Source: WHSW01 sp963722175 (lineage in GTDB: Bacteria > Actinomycetota > Thermoleophilia > Solirubrobacterales > 70-9). Taken from it: a stretch of DNA of 64,000 bases. Location of the stretch: NCBI GenBank assembly GCA_963722175.1, contig CAVRKA010000005.1, forward strand, positions 1 through 64,000, in the 5' to 3' direction. Position numbers and translations under genes: made by a program. The notes under the pieces are model-generated. The model ran no database searches. It saw only the letters and a program-made list of their open reading frames with translations, and had not been told where the DNA came from. Positions 1-7,857 of the stretch are shown piece by piece (position 1 is the stretch's first letter; every line of letters begins with the position of its first letter).

Positions 1-91
1 TGCGAGGACCTCCGTCGACGAGCATGCGTCTGTACCGGGACGGACGAGATCGGTGATGCGGTTGGAAGCGAGCAGTTAGGATGAGAAGCGC

Positions 92-334
92 CTAGCCCGC
101 CGCCCAGGGCGGCACGTCTCGAAACGTCGCAGGACGCGGGTCATCGGCCTGGCCGGCCTCTCGTCGGCCCGGACTTCGGCAGTGAGATCTCCGGGCGAGT
201 TCGGCGGTAGCGCGATTTTGACTCACCGTCCAGTCCCCGTTCGCCTCTTCACGGGCCCGCCACTGACTGATCTTCCGGTCGGGATGCTCGGTCGCGAGCC
301 GAGCAGGCACGTGTTCCGCTTCCTCACGCGTCAT
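92..334 (-). CDS. Small conserved hypothetical protein
   Basis: An 80-residue soluble protein with no signal peptide or membrane segment. It opens MTREEAEHVPARLATEHPDR and ends with a DDPRPATFRDVPPW tail. From memory, this opening (MTREEAE..A..L..EHPDR followed by a W.(A/V)RE segment) and a DDPRP tail are common in short actinobacterial proteins of unknown role. The middle part is less convincing (Arg/Ser rich), so an indel inside the gene is possible, as in its neighbours. It reads leftwards and stands alone. No function is proposed. Confidence 0.4.
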   Translation of the reverse strand: MTREEAEHVPARLATEHPDRKISQWRAREEANGDWTVSQNRATAELARRSHCRSPGRREAGQADDPRPATFRDVPPWAAG

Positions 335-390
335 GCAACAAGGCTACCCGCGAGTATCGCTTCGGACGAATAGCGCGCTCTGCGTCCAGG

Positions 391-951
391 TCACAGCTCA
401 AGTCCGTCCGTGTCGAAGAGCAGGTAGCTAAAGGCCCGGTCCGCTGGGTTCCCGGCACTGTCCTGGGTGACGACGAATGGATGGGAGGCGCACTGACCGC
501 TGCAGGCGGTTGTATGACCCCTGACCTGGATCTTGAGAGCCTCCTTGAGAATCGTCGCGGATTGAATCGCACGGCCGAAGTTGTAGTTCTCAAGGCCGGG
601 AAAGTAGAGGTGGTGGGCGCCAGGCGAAGCACGCCTCGACCCGTGGAGCGCCACCACCGGTCCGGTTTGAAGTAGGCGAGCACTGGCGCCGCTCTTGTCG
701 ATCGTCGCACCGACAAGCGCCTCCTACGCCACGTGCGTCCTGGGAGATGCCGTCGGTTCCCACCGCACCGTCGCGGACCTTGCCCGCGGTTACCGCGCCC
801 TTGTCGGATCTTGGGGGCGGTCACGGCCTTGTGCTCGAGGTCGCGGCGCGCCAATCTTGTACGTGGCATAAGCCCCGCCGCCCGTCACGACGCCGAATAG
901 AGCGATCGTCGCCGTGACGTTCGCGTAGGTCAGGTGCTGCCGAACGCGCAT
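391..951 (-). pseudogene. Frame-broken secreted protein, paralogue of the gene at 2809
   Basis: Starts with ATG at 951 and encodes MRVRQHLTYANVTATIALFG then VVTGGGAYA, a signal-peptide-like leader. This frame stops soon after. The expected continuation is found by changing frame near 860 (DLEHKAVTAPKI), again near 825 (DKGAVTAGKVRDGAVGTDG), and again near 700, returning to the first frame for the C-terminal block (HHLYFPGLENYNFGRA, then NPADRAFSYLLF). Corrected length is about 186 aa. The copy at 2809-3392 has the same leader, the same repeated NKAVTAKKL-type segment and the same SPADRAFTYLVY ending. Three frame changes in 560 bases mean it is either decayed or badly sequenced. The leader family is typical of Thermoleophilia (recalled, not searched). 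Confidence 0.6.
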
Positions 952-1093
952 GATAAGTCCTTCGTGCCGACCATCTCGATAGTCGATATCAACGTCAGCA
1001 GAAAAGTTGCGCTCTGGGCGAAAAGCGGCCCGGCCCTAGCCAAGGCGCGACAATCCCGCACGTGAGGGGTTAAGCCCAGTGATGGGAGAGAGG

Positions 1094-2010
1094 ATGAGGT
1101 TGCCGCGGATCCTCGCAGCGTTTGTTGGGTGCGTGATCGCGCTGGAGCGCGACCGGTGCGGCGTCGGCAGCGATCTACTGGACCGGGTCTGGGATCAGCC
1201 GAGCCGCGCACGACGGCACCAACGTCGAGGATCCATTCATCCGGCTGATCCCAGGCAGCGGCTTGGCGGTCGACGGGTCCTACCTGTACTCGCCGTCGCC
1301 GGGCGGGAGCCCCTCCGACGCCCTCGATCGATCGGGCGCGCGTTGATGGATCCGGTCGGGCCAACGACCATTTCATCCTGACCGCTGGCGATCCGCGGGG
1401 GGTCGCGGTCGATGGATCGCGCGTCGACCTGGACCCAGGAGTTCCCGACCTTCAACCCGCTGCCGACTTACCCGTCGGCGATCGGACGGGCGGCGCTCGA
1501 CGGCTCGCAACTGGATCAGAACTTCATCGACCTCGGCACGACCCGGGTCACCGATGTGGCCGTCGATGCGGCGCACGTCTATTGGACGTGGACCTACTTG
1601 TCCGCGCGGCGAATGCGGCGGCGCGGTCGGTCGCGCGAACGTCGATGGCTCGAACGTCGAGCCGAACTTCATCGTGACGGCCGACTACCCGGCGGGCCTG
1701 GCCGTCGACGCCTGGACACATCTACTGGGCCAACCGCGTCGTCGACGCGATGGGCAACTTCTCCACCCTCCCTGGCGGGCCAGTCGTCCATCGGTCGCGC
1801 TGGCCTCGACGGCAGCGACGTCGCACAGAACTTCATTACGGGTGCGAGCTCGGCCATGGACGTCGCCGTCGACGTCGCGCGCACGACGGTCAAACCTGTT
1901 TCTGAGCGCCGACGACGAGGGCTCAATCGGCGCCGCTCTCATTGACGGATCCGCGGTCGAGCAGAAGTTCATCGACACCTATGTCGCCGGCGCGCTTGCA
2001 GTCGACCAGC
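1094..2010 (+). pseudogene. Frame-broken repeat protein, beta-propeller (YWTD/NHL-like)
   Basis: An ATG at 1094 begins a signal-like leader (MRLPRILAAFVGCVIAL). About six repeats can then be read by moving between all three forward frames. Examples are AAIYWTGSGISRAAHDGTNV near 1155-1225, IGRAALDGSQLDQNFIDLG near 1480-1535 with VAVDAAHVYW, then AVGRANVDGSNVEPNFIVT, SIGRAGLDGSDVAQNFITG and SIGAALIDGSAVEQKFID. Each unit has the form IGRA.LDGS.V.QNFI....GVAVD..HIYW, which is the YWTD/DUF5050 style of extracellular propeller. At least five frame changes occur in 0.9 kb, so no full-length product can be made from this sequence. It sits between two copies of another secreted family. Confidence 0.6.
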
Positions 2011-2439
2011 GACCTGTCCCGGCGCGGGTCGCCTGCTGGAACTGGTACTTCCCATTCCAGCCTGGCGGGCCGTTGTTCGTGACGGCGCCCCACAGGTGTC
2101 GTTGGTACCGGCGCAACGCCGAGACCTACGCGGAGGGCGCGCTACTCGGAAAGTCCCTCAGTCGGAACTGGGGCTCAGGTCGCGCGACCGGCCGCGGGAT
2201 GCTGAAAGGTGCCCGGAATGGTGGCGGGGTGTACGCGGATGGCCGCGTGAAATTGGTCCGCCCAGTCGATCCTGCAGGGGACGGGCTCGCGCTTTGGTAC
2301 CGCCTCAACGTCGGGGGGCGTGGCTCGATGGGCGGCTATCCGATCTACACCTGCTCGATCCAACTACGACTGAGGCCCGGACGCCGCCCAGGACGAATGG
2401 CGCGACCTTCCCCCTCGCGCCAGACCAACGGCAGCCCAG
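2011..2439. other. No supported gene
   Basis: About 430 bases between the last recognisable propeller repeat and the leftward ORF ending at 2440. A forward frame stays open here (with segments such as GGGVYADGRVKLVRP) and could be the decayed C-terminus of the propeller gene, but no motif or repeat supports it. No RNA or terminator structure stands out. Confidence 0.3.
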
Positions 2440-2673
2440 CTAACCCTCTTCGGAGACCTGCGTAATGGGGCTAGACGGTAGGAGCTCCGGGTCGTCCTGC
2501 CAAGACTCGGTGCGACCGTCCGCATACTGTCGACGGTGTGTAACGCGGCCTCTAGTGCCGGTCGGGAATACGGGATAGTCGGTCAGGACCGTGCCTCCGT
2601 CGATGCGCGATTCGACAGTCTCGAGCAGGTTGCCGGCTAGGTCGCGGACCTCAATCCAAGCCTTGATGGGCAT
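2440..2673 (-). CDS. Small hypothetical protein
   Basis: A 77-residue ORF starting with ATG at 2673. The composition is balanced and protein-like (MPIKAWIEVRDLAGNLLETV at the N-terminus, then DGGTVLTDYPVFPTG and a RRQYADGRTESW segment), suggesting a small beta-rich soluble protein. There is no signal peptide, membrane segment or cysteine pair. It lies in an otherwise degraded strip and points away from the gene at 2809. I do not recognise a family. Coding status rests only on composition and an intact frame. Confidence 0.4.
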   Translation of the reverse strand: MPIKAWIEVRDLAGNLLETVESRIDGGTVLTDYPVFPTGTRGRVTHRRQYADGRTESWQDDPELLPSSPITQVSEEG

Positions 2674-2808
2674 GGGGCCAGCTCGATCGACCGTGCGATG
2701 GTCTCACGACCTGTCGCCCGAAACCTTCACTTCTCGTCCGAAACGCAACCATCGCCTGCTGGCTAGGTTGGAGTCCGCGAGGGGCCGACTATCGACCGGG
2801 AGGAACCA

Positions 2809-3392
2809 ATGCGTATTCGCGAGCACCTGACCTATGCCAACGTGATGGCGACGTTCGCCGCCTTTGGCGTCCTCGCTGGGGGCGGCGCCTATGCGGCATC
2901 AAAGATCGATACGCCCGACCTCGCCAACAAGGCGGTTACGGCAAAGAAGCTCGACGCCAAGGCGGTGAAGGCGTCGAAGCTCCGGTCCGGGGCCGTGACC
3001 GGGACAAGCTCGCGGATGAAGCGGTCGGGATCCGCAACCTGAGTCTGTCCGCGACGCTGGCGGTGGCCGGGGTGATCGCCGTCGACGGCGAGGTCCGTGC
3101 ATCGTTCAACAGACTGAGCGAGAATCAGCCGACGCTCGAACACCCTCAGCCGGGCGTGTACAGCCTCTTTATCCCAGGCATTGCGGACGCGGGCCTGACG
3201 GATCTGGACCTCCTCCACTCCGCGACCCTGCTCGGAGGCGGTCCGGCGCCGCCCGGTGAGATCAGCGCTCGCTGGACGCTGGCTGATGTCGGCAGCCTGC
3301 ACCCGGTGATTTCCACCTACGACAGCAACGGCAGCCCGGCCGACCGTGCGTTCACCTATCTGGTCTATCGCACGGATCACCAGGGGCGGTAA
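2809..3392 (+). pseudogene. Frameshifted secreted protein of the HLTYANV-leader family
   Basis: ATG at 2809 gives MRIREHLTYANVMATFAAFG and LAGGGAYAASK, a leader, then a short repetitive segment (LANKAVTAKKLDAKAVKAS). The frame ends at 3042. Removing one missing base near 3001-3003 (GTGACCGG|GACAAG) restores GAVTGDKLADEAVGIRNLSL and leads straight into the downstream frame, which continues to 3392 and ends SPADRAFTYLVYRTDHQGR. The repaired product would be about 194 aa, secreted or membrane anchored by its N-terminus. It is paralogous to 391-951. One indel in a G-run is equally compatible with sequencing error and with a recent mutation. Function unknown. Confidence 0.65.
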
Positions 3393-3504
3393 CGGCTGCA
3401 GCGGGCGTCGCCGAAAGTAGACGCTCTCCATGCTCAGCGGTAGTTGCGGTTCTCGTCCTAAGCAGCACTTTTCGCGCGAGGCGAACTTCGACAGACTGCC
3501 GAGC

Positions 3505-3831
3505 GTGAGCCCTCGGACGTTCTGGCTGCTTCTCGCGGCGGTGGCGGCGCTCACCGCGATTGGGGTCTACCTGGGTACGGCCTTCGCCGCGGGTACCGTC
3601 GAGGGGTGCTCGGACTACGGGGGAGGTCGTGAAGGCAGCTCGGCCGAGATGGACCGAAGCCTGTTTCCGCCCACGCTGGAGTGCAGCTTCACGGGACCGA
3701 ATGGGAACGTTCGGGAACTTACGCGCGGCTGGCCCGCGGGCGGCTGGATCGCATTGGGCATCTTGGTGCTGGCAGGTGGGGCGCTTCTGATGGCTGCCCG
3801 CAGCGGGAGACGGCCGACCGCTACGACGTAG
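3505..3831 (+). CDS. Small two-helix membrane protein
   Basis: About 108 residues from a GTG start at 3505; a longer ATG start at 3430 adds a non-hydrophobic leader that looks unnatural. Helix 1 is near residues 5-27 (FWLLLAAVAALTAIGVYLG) and helix 2 near 78-97 (GWIALGILVLAGGALLMAA). Between them is an extracytoplasmic-type loop with two cysteines (EGCSDYGGG and TLECSFTGPNG) that could form a disulfide. It ends in a basic tail (RSGRRP). No family recognised. It faces the leftward lipoprotein gene at 3855-4133 tail to tail. Confidence 0.5.
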   Translation: MSPRTFWLLLAAVAALTAIGVYLGTAFAAGTVEGCSDYGGGREGSSAEMDRSLFPPTLECSFTGPNGNVRELTRGWPAGGWIALGILVLAGGALLMAARSGRRPTATT

Positions 3832-3854
3832 CGCCTCTCGTCCGAAGTGGATGT

Positions 3855-4133
3855 TCAGTTCGCGAGGTCCCTGAGATCGCCGCGGTTGACGGCGTCCGTG
3901 GCTTGCGGCGGAAGATCACCGTTGTCAACCGCCGCCTCTACGGCTTTCGACCAACAGGAGTTGATCGTCTCGTCGCTGCTCACGTCGCCGGAGTGCTCGT
4001 CGATGCAATTGTCGAGTAGACGCTGGGCGTATGCGCGGTCTGACTTATCGTCAGTGTGATCCGCAGCGCCGCAGCCTGAGGCTCCAGCGATGAGAATCGC
4101 GGCGGCGCAGATCACGAGCACTCTCCCCGCCAT
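3855..4133 (-). CDS. Small putative lipoprotein
   Basis: A 92-residue product if translation begins at ATG 4133. It starts MAGRVLVICAAAILIAGASGC, a lipoprotein signal whose lipobox (A-S-G-C) puts the lipidated Cys at residue 21. The mature part is short and acidic (ADHTDDKSDRAYAQRLLDNC) with a second cysteine pair (DNC...NSC) and ends DAVNRGDLRDLAN. The reading frame stays open upstream to 4478 through a different hydrophobic N-terminus. I chose the internal start because a lipobox is only meaningful near the N-terminus. Function unknown. Confidence 0.5.
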   Translation of the reverse strand: MAGRVLVICAAAILIAGASGCGAADHTDDKSDRAYAQRLLDNCIDEHSGDVSSDETINSCWSKAVEAAVDNGDLPPQATDAVNRGDLRDLAN

Positions 4134-4478
4134 CCGGGAGACGATAGACAAGCGCTTTTCGTCCGAAGCGAAACTTCCTGATCGAGGCTCAGGACGCTTG
4201 CTGCCCGCTCGGCGGCGGTTGATCAAGTCGTCAAACGTCGCCGGCCAGAGCGGTTCCGCCGGCTGGCCGCCGTCGTACGCAGCCACTCCCGTCACCGCCC
4301 GTTTACAGGCCCAAGGAGCTGGAGCCCGCCGCGGCCCGTGACTGAGCGCCGGGATCGAGATCGTGTTCTCATCAGGATCGTTTCCACGCCGACGCTGATC
4401 TTTCACATCCACCCGAACGGCCAAGCCCCAAACGATCACAAGAACGGCAAAGCACACAAGCACGACGATCGCGAGCAT
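4134..4478 (-). other. In-frame upstream extension with its own membrane helix
   Basis: The frame of the lipoprotein stays open to an ATG at 4478. That ATG begins a hydrophobic segment (MLAIVVLVCFAVLVIVWGLA) followed by a basic cytoplasmic-type stretch (DVKDQRRRGNDPDE) and an ordinary soluble region. It reads like the start of a separate small membrane protein whose stop codon has been lost or moved by an indel. A single 207-aa protein with two signal-anchor segments is the alternative. Confidence 0.25.
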
Positions 4479-4702
4479 GCGGCCACCTTACTGCGTGGTC
4501 GGAACGGTTCTCCCCAGATCGCGCTTTTCATGCGAAGTAGCGCGTTTCGTCCAGAGCGCTGCTTCCCGCCCATTCGCCACACGTGGGCCTCAGAGTCCAA
4601 TCAGAGGCGCGATCGGACCTCCGCGGTATTCGTCGCAGTTCCTTGGCAAGCGAGGCGAGACATGCGTCAGAACGAGCCGAAGGCAGACGTAGACTCGCCT
4701 AC

Positions 4703-5510
4703 GTGTCGAAGGTTTGGGAGAAGGATGAGGCGCTTGCGCAGCTTGATGCACTGCTCGCACAGGCAAACGAACTCAACGGCGATGTCGCGTTCTCCGAACG
4801 TCACACAGCGTGGCTCTTGCGGACAACCGAATACCTGAGCGAGGTGTTCGGCGAGGACTCGTCCTACTTCGGAAACTTTCGACAGGTCCCATGGGGGTCT
4901 CTATTCGACGGCAATGATCGGCGGACCCTCTCGACCCGACGAGGCATGGGACCCGCAGATCGGCGTGGAACGCGTCAAACGCGAGGCCTTCCAGCGGCAT
5001 CTGGCGACTGCTCGTGGCGTTCTACTGGCGGCTCGTGAGCGACTTGACCGAGAGGACGATGTCCGAGCGCTCTACGAGAGCAAGGACACCGCGCCCGAAG
5101 CGAGCCTCCTGATCAAGACAATCAATCTCGCCGAGCGCAAGCTCAGGAAGGTTCTTCGTGATCCGCCCGCCAATGAGAAGGCGCTTCAAGAGGCGTTTGA
5201 GAACCTGTTGATCGGTGCCGACATCCCGTACTCGCGCGAGACGAAGAGCATCGAGTACTCGTCCAAGACCTACACCCCGGACTTCACCGTCGATCAGGCC
5301 GATCTTGCGATCGAACTCAAGGTCTGTCTCGACGCGAACCGCGAGAAGAACCTCCCGGCGGAGATCAACGACGACATCCTCGCCTACCGCCAGGAGTACG
5401 GGAACCTCTTCTTCGTGATCTACGACACTGGGAATATTCGTGACGTTGACCGATTCGGCACCAACTTCGAAGAGCAAGACACCGTCGTCGTCCGTGTTGT
5501 GAAGCACTGA
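4703..5510 (+). pseudogene. PD-(D/E)XK nuclease, DpnII/MboI-like, frameshifted
   Basis: A GTG at 4703 opens a helical N-terminal region (VSKVWEKDEALAQLDALLAQ, then SERHTAWLLRTTEYLSEVFG). This frame fails after a run of five G at about 4890-4894. Reading four G instead joins it to the frame that continues to 5510 (PWGLYSTAMIGG then RPDEAWD). The repaired protein would be about 268 aa. The C-terminal domain carries TPDFTV, AIELKV and then EINDDILAYRQEYGNLFFVI, which is the P-D...E-x-K nuclease core followed by the DI..Y......LFFV.YD pattern I associate with DpnII/MboI-type domains. The catalytic residues are all present. No methyltransferase lies nearby. A truncated 198-aa product from ATG 4914 would still keep the nuclease domain. 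Confidence 0.6.
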
Positions 5511-5521
5511 GGCCGCGCTCG

Positions 5522-6073
5522 GTGCTCGTCGCTCTCACGACTGCCGAGTGGGCTCAAGTAGGAGCCGCGTTCTTCACGGCGCTCGCTGCGGGCGTTGCAT
5601 TGTTCACCGTGATCCGCGCGGAGCGTGACCGTCGAAGCCGTCAGTTGCCGGAGTTCCAGATCGAGTCCATTCGCGACATCCCTAACGATGAGGCGCGGCT
5701 GACGATCATCAACTACGGCGGCCCCGCTCGCGAGGTTTGGGTCGCGGGCGTTGAAGGCGCCTACGGCTACGCGGGGCTCGTCCCGCCGACTGCGCAGTGG
5801 CGACCTGGCGAGAGCCGAACCATTCGCTTGTCGATGCCGACGTTGCCCGAGACCGGCGCGGAGGAGAGCAAGACCGTCGTAATCGCTCGCGACCTAAGAA
5901 TGCGGTACACGCTCGCGACGACCACTGGCGGCAACAAGAAACGGTGGCGCATTTGGAAGTGGACCAAGATCTCCGCCGCGAGCACCTACGAGCACTTCTT
6001 TCCTGGGGAGCCTGGACCAATGGACGTACCCAGGTCGCCCGTACACATGGAGGTAATCGACCGCAAGTGGTGA
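5522..6073 (+). CDS. Single-pass membrane protein of unknown function
   Basis: 183 residues from a GTG 11 bases after the nuclease stop, so probably cotranscribed with it. One N-terminal helix (about residues 9-30, WAQVGAAFFTALAAGVALFT) is followed by a basic stop-transfer stretch (RAERDRRSRQ). The cytoplasmic-side domain looks beta-rich (INYGGPAREVWVAGVEGAYG, PTAQWRPGESRTIRLSM). I know this architecture from actinobacterial proteins encoded beside phage or defence genes, but there is no diagnostic motif. Pairing with the nuclease is inference from spacing only. Confidence 0.5.
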   Translation: MLVALTTAEWAQVGAAFFTALAAGVALFTVIRAERDRRSRQLPEFQIESIRDIPNDEARLTIINYGGPAREVWVAGVEGAYGYAGLVPPTAQWRPGESRTIRLSMPTLPETGAEESKTVVIARDLRMRYTLATTTGGNKKRWRIWKWTKISAASTYEHFFPGEPGPMDVPRSPVHMEVIDRKW

Positions 6074-6248
6074 CGCATCGCGTTCAGCTGCGAGGACGCG
6101 GCGTGTTCGGTGTCACGCCGTAGAAGGGTCCCTTTCCATGCTGAGTATGTGTTTTTTTCGGCGAGCTTTGATGGCCGCGCGGACAACCGCTCGGCGCCGG
6201 CTACGGCCGCCGATACCGACACGCATCCGTGCACGAATTTCCGCGCAT

Positions 6249-6278
6249 TGTCCCGTGCGTTGTCCCGCGAGTGTCCCG
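6249..6278. repeat. Three short direct repeats TGTCCCG
   Basis: TGTCCCG occurs at 6249-6255, 6261-6267 and 6272-6278, spaced 11-12 bases apart (about one helical turn), in the 237-base gap between the accessory strip and the oxidase operon. Such phasing would suit a protein-binding site just past the end of ctaE, or it may be a decayed coding tail. No gene is supported in 6074-6310. Confidence 0.3.
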
Positions 6279-6310
6279 CAGCGACACTACTTGGCTTGCT
6301 AGAGCCGAAA

Positions 6311-6949
6311 CTAGAGGATGTAGACGGCCGTGAAGACGATGATCCACATCACGTCGACGAAGTGCCAGTAGATCCCCGGCACCTCGACGCCGAGGTGGTC
6401 CTTCGCCTCCGGTCCGAAGTGGCCGCGCCAGGCGCGGATGTTGGCGAAGCTGAGCAGCACGAGGCCGACGAAGACGTGGGCGCCGTGCAGGCCGGTGAGG
6501 CCGTAGAAGATCGAGCCGAAGGCCCCGTCGCGGGCCGAGAAGCCGACGTGGATGTACTCGTTGATCTGGATGAAGAGGAAGGTGGCGCCGAGCAGCCAGG
6601 TCAGCATCAGGCCCATCTGCATCGCCCGGCGGTTGCCCTTGCGGGCCCCCTCGAGCGCCCAGTGGACCGTGAAGCTCGAGGACACCAGGATGCAGGTGTT
6701 GACGAACGCCACCGCGACCGGCAGGTCGATCCCCTCGGGCGGCCAGGGGCCCTCGTTGGCGACCACGCGGAGGAAGAAGTACGAGGCGAAGAACGCCCCG
6801 AACAGCATGATCTCCGAGACGATGAAGATCAGGATCCCGAGCGTCTGCCGATCGATCCGCGAGCTCGCGTGAGCCTCGGGCGGGCCGTGGTGCTCGTGCT
6901 CGTGGGCTCCCGCGCCGCCGCCCGGGACCGGAATCGAGGCGCTCTCCAT
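6311..6949 (-). CDS. ctaE: Cytochrome c oxidase subunit III
   Basis: 212 residues, the usual size for an actinobacterial subunit III. A His-rich cytoplasmic leader (GAHEHEHHGPPEAH) is followed by five predicted helices, with the family's SEIMLFGAFFASYFFLR, FIQINEYIHVGF, FYGLTGLHGAHVFVGLV and the C-terminal YWHFVDVMWIIVFTAVYIL. Subunit III stabilises the catalytic core and helps keep proton pumping going; it binds no redox metal. The ATG overlaps the stop of the upstream two-domain protein by one base (TGATG), indicating translational coupling at the end of the operon. Length and motifs are complete. Confidence 0.95.
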   Translation of the reverse strand: MESASIPVPGGGAGAHEHEHHGPPEAHASSRIDRQTLGILIFIVSEIMLFGAFFASYFFLRVVANEGPWPPEGIDLPVAVAFVNTCILVSSSFTVHWALEGARKGNRRAMQMGLMLTWLLGATFLFIQINEYIHVGFSARDGAFGSIFYGLTGLHGAHVFVGLVLLSFANIRAWRGHFGPEAKDHLGVEVPGIYWHFVDVMWIIVFTAVYIL

Positions 6950-7857
6950 CAGGCCGGCACCTCCTGCCCCGCCGGCCGTACGCCCGCGCCGGCCTCGTAG
7001 TGCTCGATCGGCAGGTCGGTGATCTCCTTGACCCGGTCGATCAGGCCCTCCTCGAGCCACTTCGACTGCTGCCCGGCGAGCGTCGAGATCAGGATCTCGT
7101 CGATCCGGTAATGGGCGACCGCATTGGCGATCGCCGCGAACGGCTCCGGGCTCATCGGCTGGCCGGTCGCGTCGATGTCGGCGCGGTAGAGCTCGGCGAG
7201 CGTGGCCGCGAGGCGCTCGCAGACATCCTCGCGCGAGAGGTCTCCCGACCGCGGGCAGATGATGGTGTAGCGATGCGGCTTCTCGGCCGCGCGTTCCTTG
7301 AGCCGCGTGACCAGGTCGGGGCTGTTGATCGTCTGCGTGCCGACGACCAACGTGTGGACGACGTCCCAGCGGACGGCGTCGTCGTCGACGCGCACCGGGA
7401 TATGGACGACCGGGACCTCGACCGTCGCCTTCGCCCACTCGACCAGGTCCTTGCGCGTCAGCCCGAAGCGGGTCTCATAGAGCGCCGAGAGCAGCACCTC
7501 GGCGGGCTCGTAGGCGCGCACGGCGTCGTCGAGGGCGAGCGCCGGGTCCGGGTCCATGACCGCCCCCAGGGACTCGATCTCGAACGCATCGAGGACCTGC
7601 TGGGTGACCTCGACCCGGCTCAGCGCCGCGTCGCGGACCTCGTCGCGATCGACGATCTGACCGACGATCGGCTGGTTCTGCGGCGCGACCACGGCGACCG
7701 AGCCGGCCCCGGCGGCGACCCGCTCGCGGATTGCCTCGAGCAGCCGGCGGCCGCCCGCGACCTCGTTCAGGAACGCAAGCACGGTGCCGCCCTCGCTCCA
7801 GGCGACCCTCGTGGCCGGATCGTCGACCGGGTACGCGGCATGCTCGGCGTCGGTCAC
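6949..7857 (-). CDS. Two-domain protein inserted in the oxidase operon (USP-like?)
   Basis: 302 residues from a GTG that overlaps the ctaD stop (GTGA). There appear to be two copies of one alpha/beta fold. Domain 1 (about 20-160) contains GSVAVVAPQNQP and YEPAEVLLSALYETRFGLTR; domain 2 (about 165-290) contains HTLVVGTQTI, YTIICPRSG and YRIDEILISTLAGQQSKWLE. The ending ..EILIST...Q.SKWL...L..R......PI.H repeats the domain 1 ending (...VLLSAL..TRFGLTRKDLV..A.....PVVHIPV). The overall shape resembles universal stress protein-like nucleotide-binding domains, but no ATP motif G-x2-G-x9-G(S/T) is visible. Its position between ctaD and ctaE, overlapping both, suggests a role tied to the oxidase. That role is inference. 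Confidence 0.6.
   Translation of the reverse strand: MTDAEHAAYPVDDPATRVAWSEGGTVLAFLNEVAGGRRLLEAIRERVAAGAGSVAVVAPQNQPIVGQIVDRDEVRDAALSRVEVTQQVLDAFEIESLGAVMDPDPALALDDAVRAYEPAEVLLSALYETRFGLTRKDLVEWAKATVEVPVVHIPVRVDDDAVRWDVVHTLVVGTQTINSPDLVTRLKERAAEKPHRYTIICPRSGDLSREDVCERLAATLAELYRADIDATGQPMSPEPFAAIANAVAHYRIDEILISTLAGQQSKWLEEGLIDRVKEITDLPIEHYEAGAGVRPAGQEVPA

Noticed and set aside
6249..6278. TGTCCCG repeats as a CRISPR or att site
   Set aside because: Only three 7-base units with 4-5-base spacers; no cas genes or integrase in the window.
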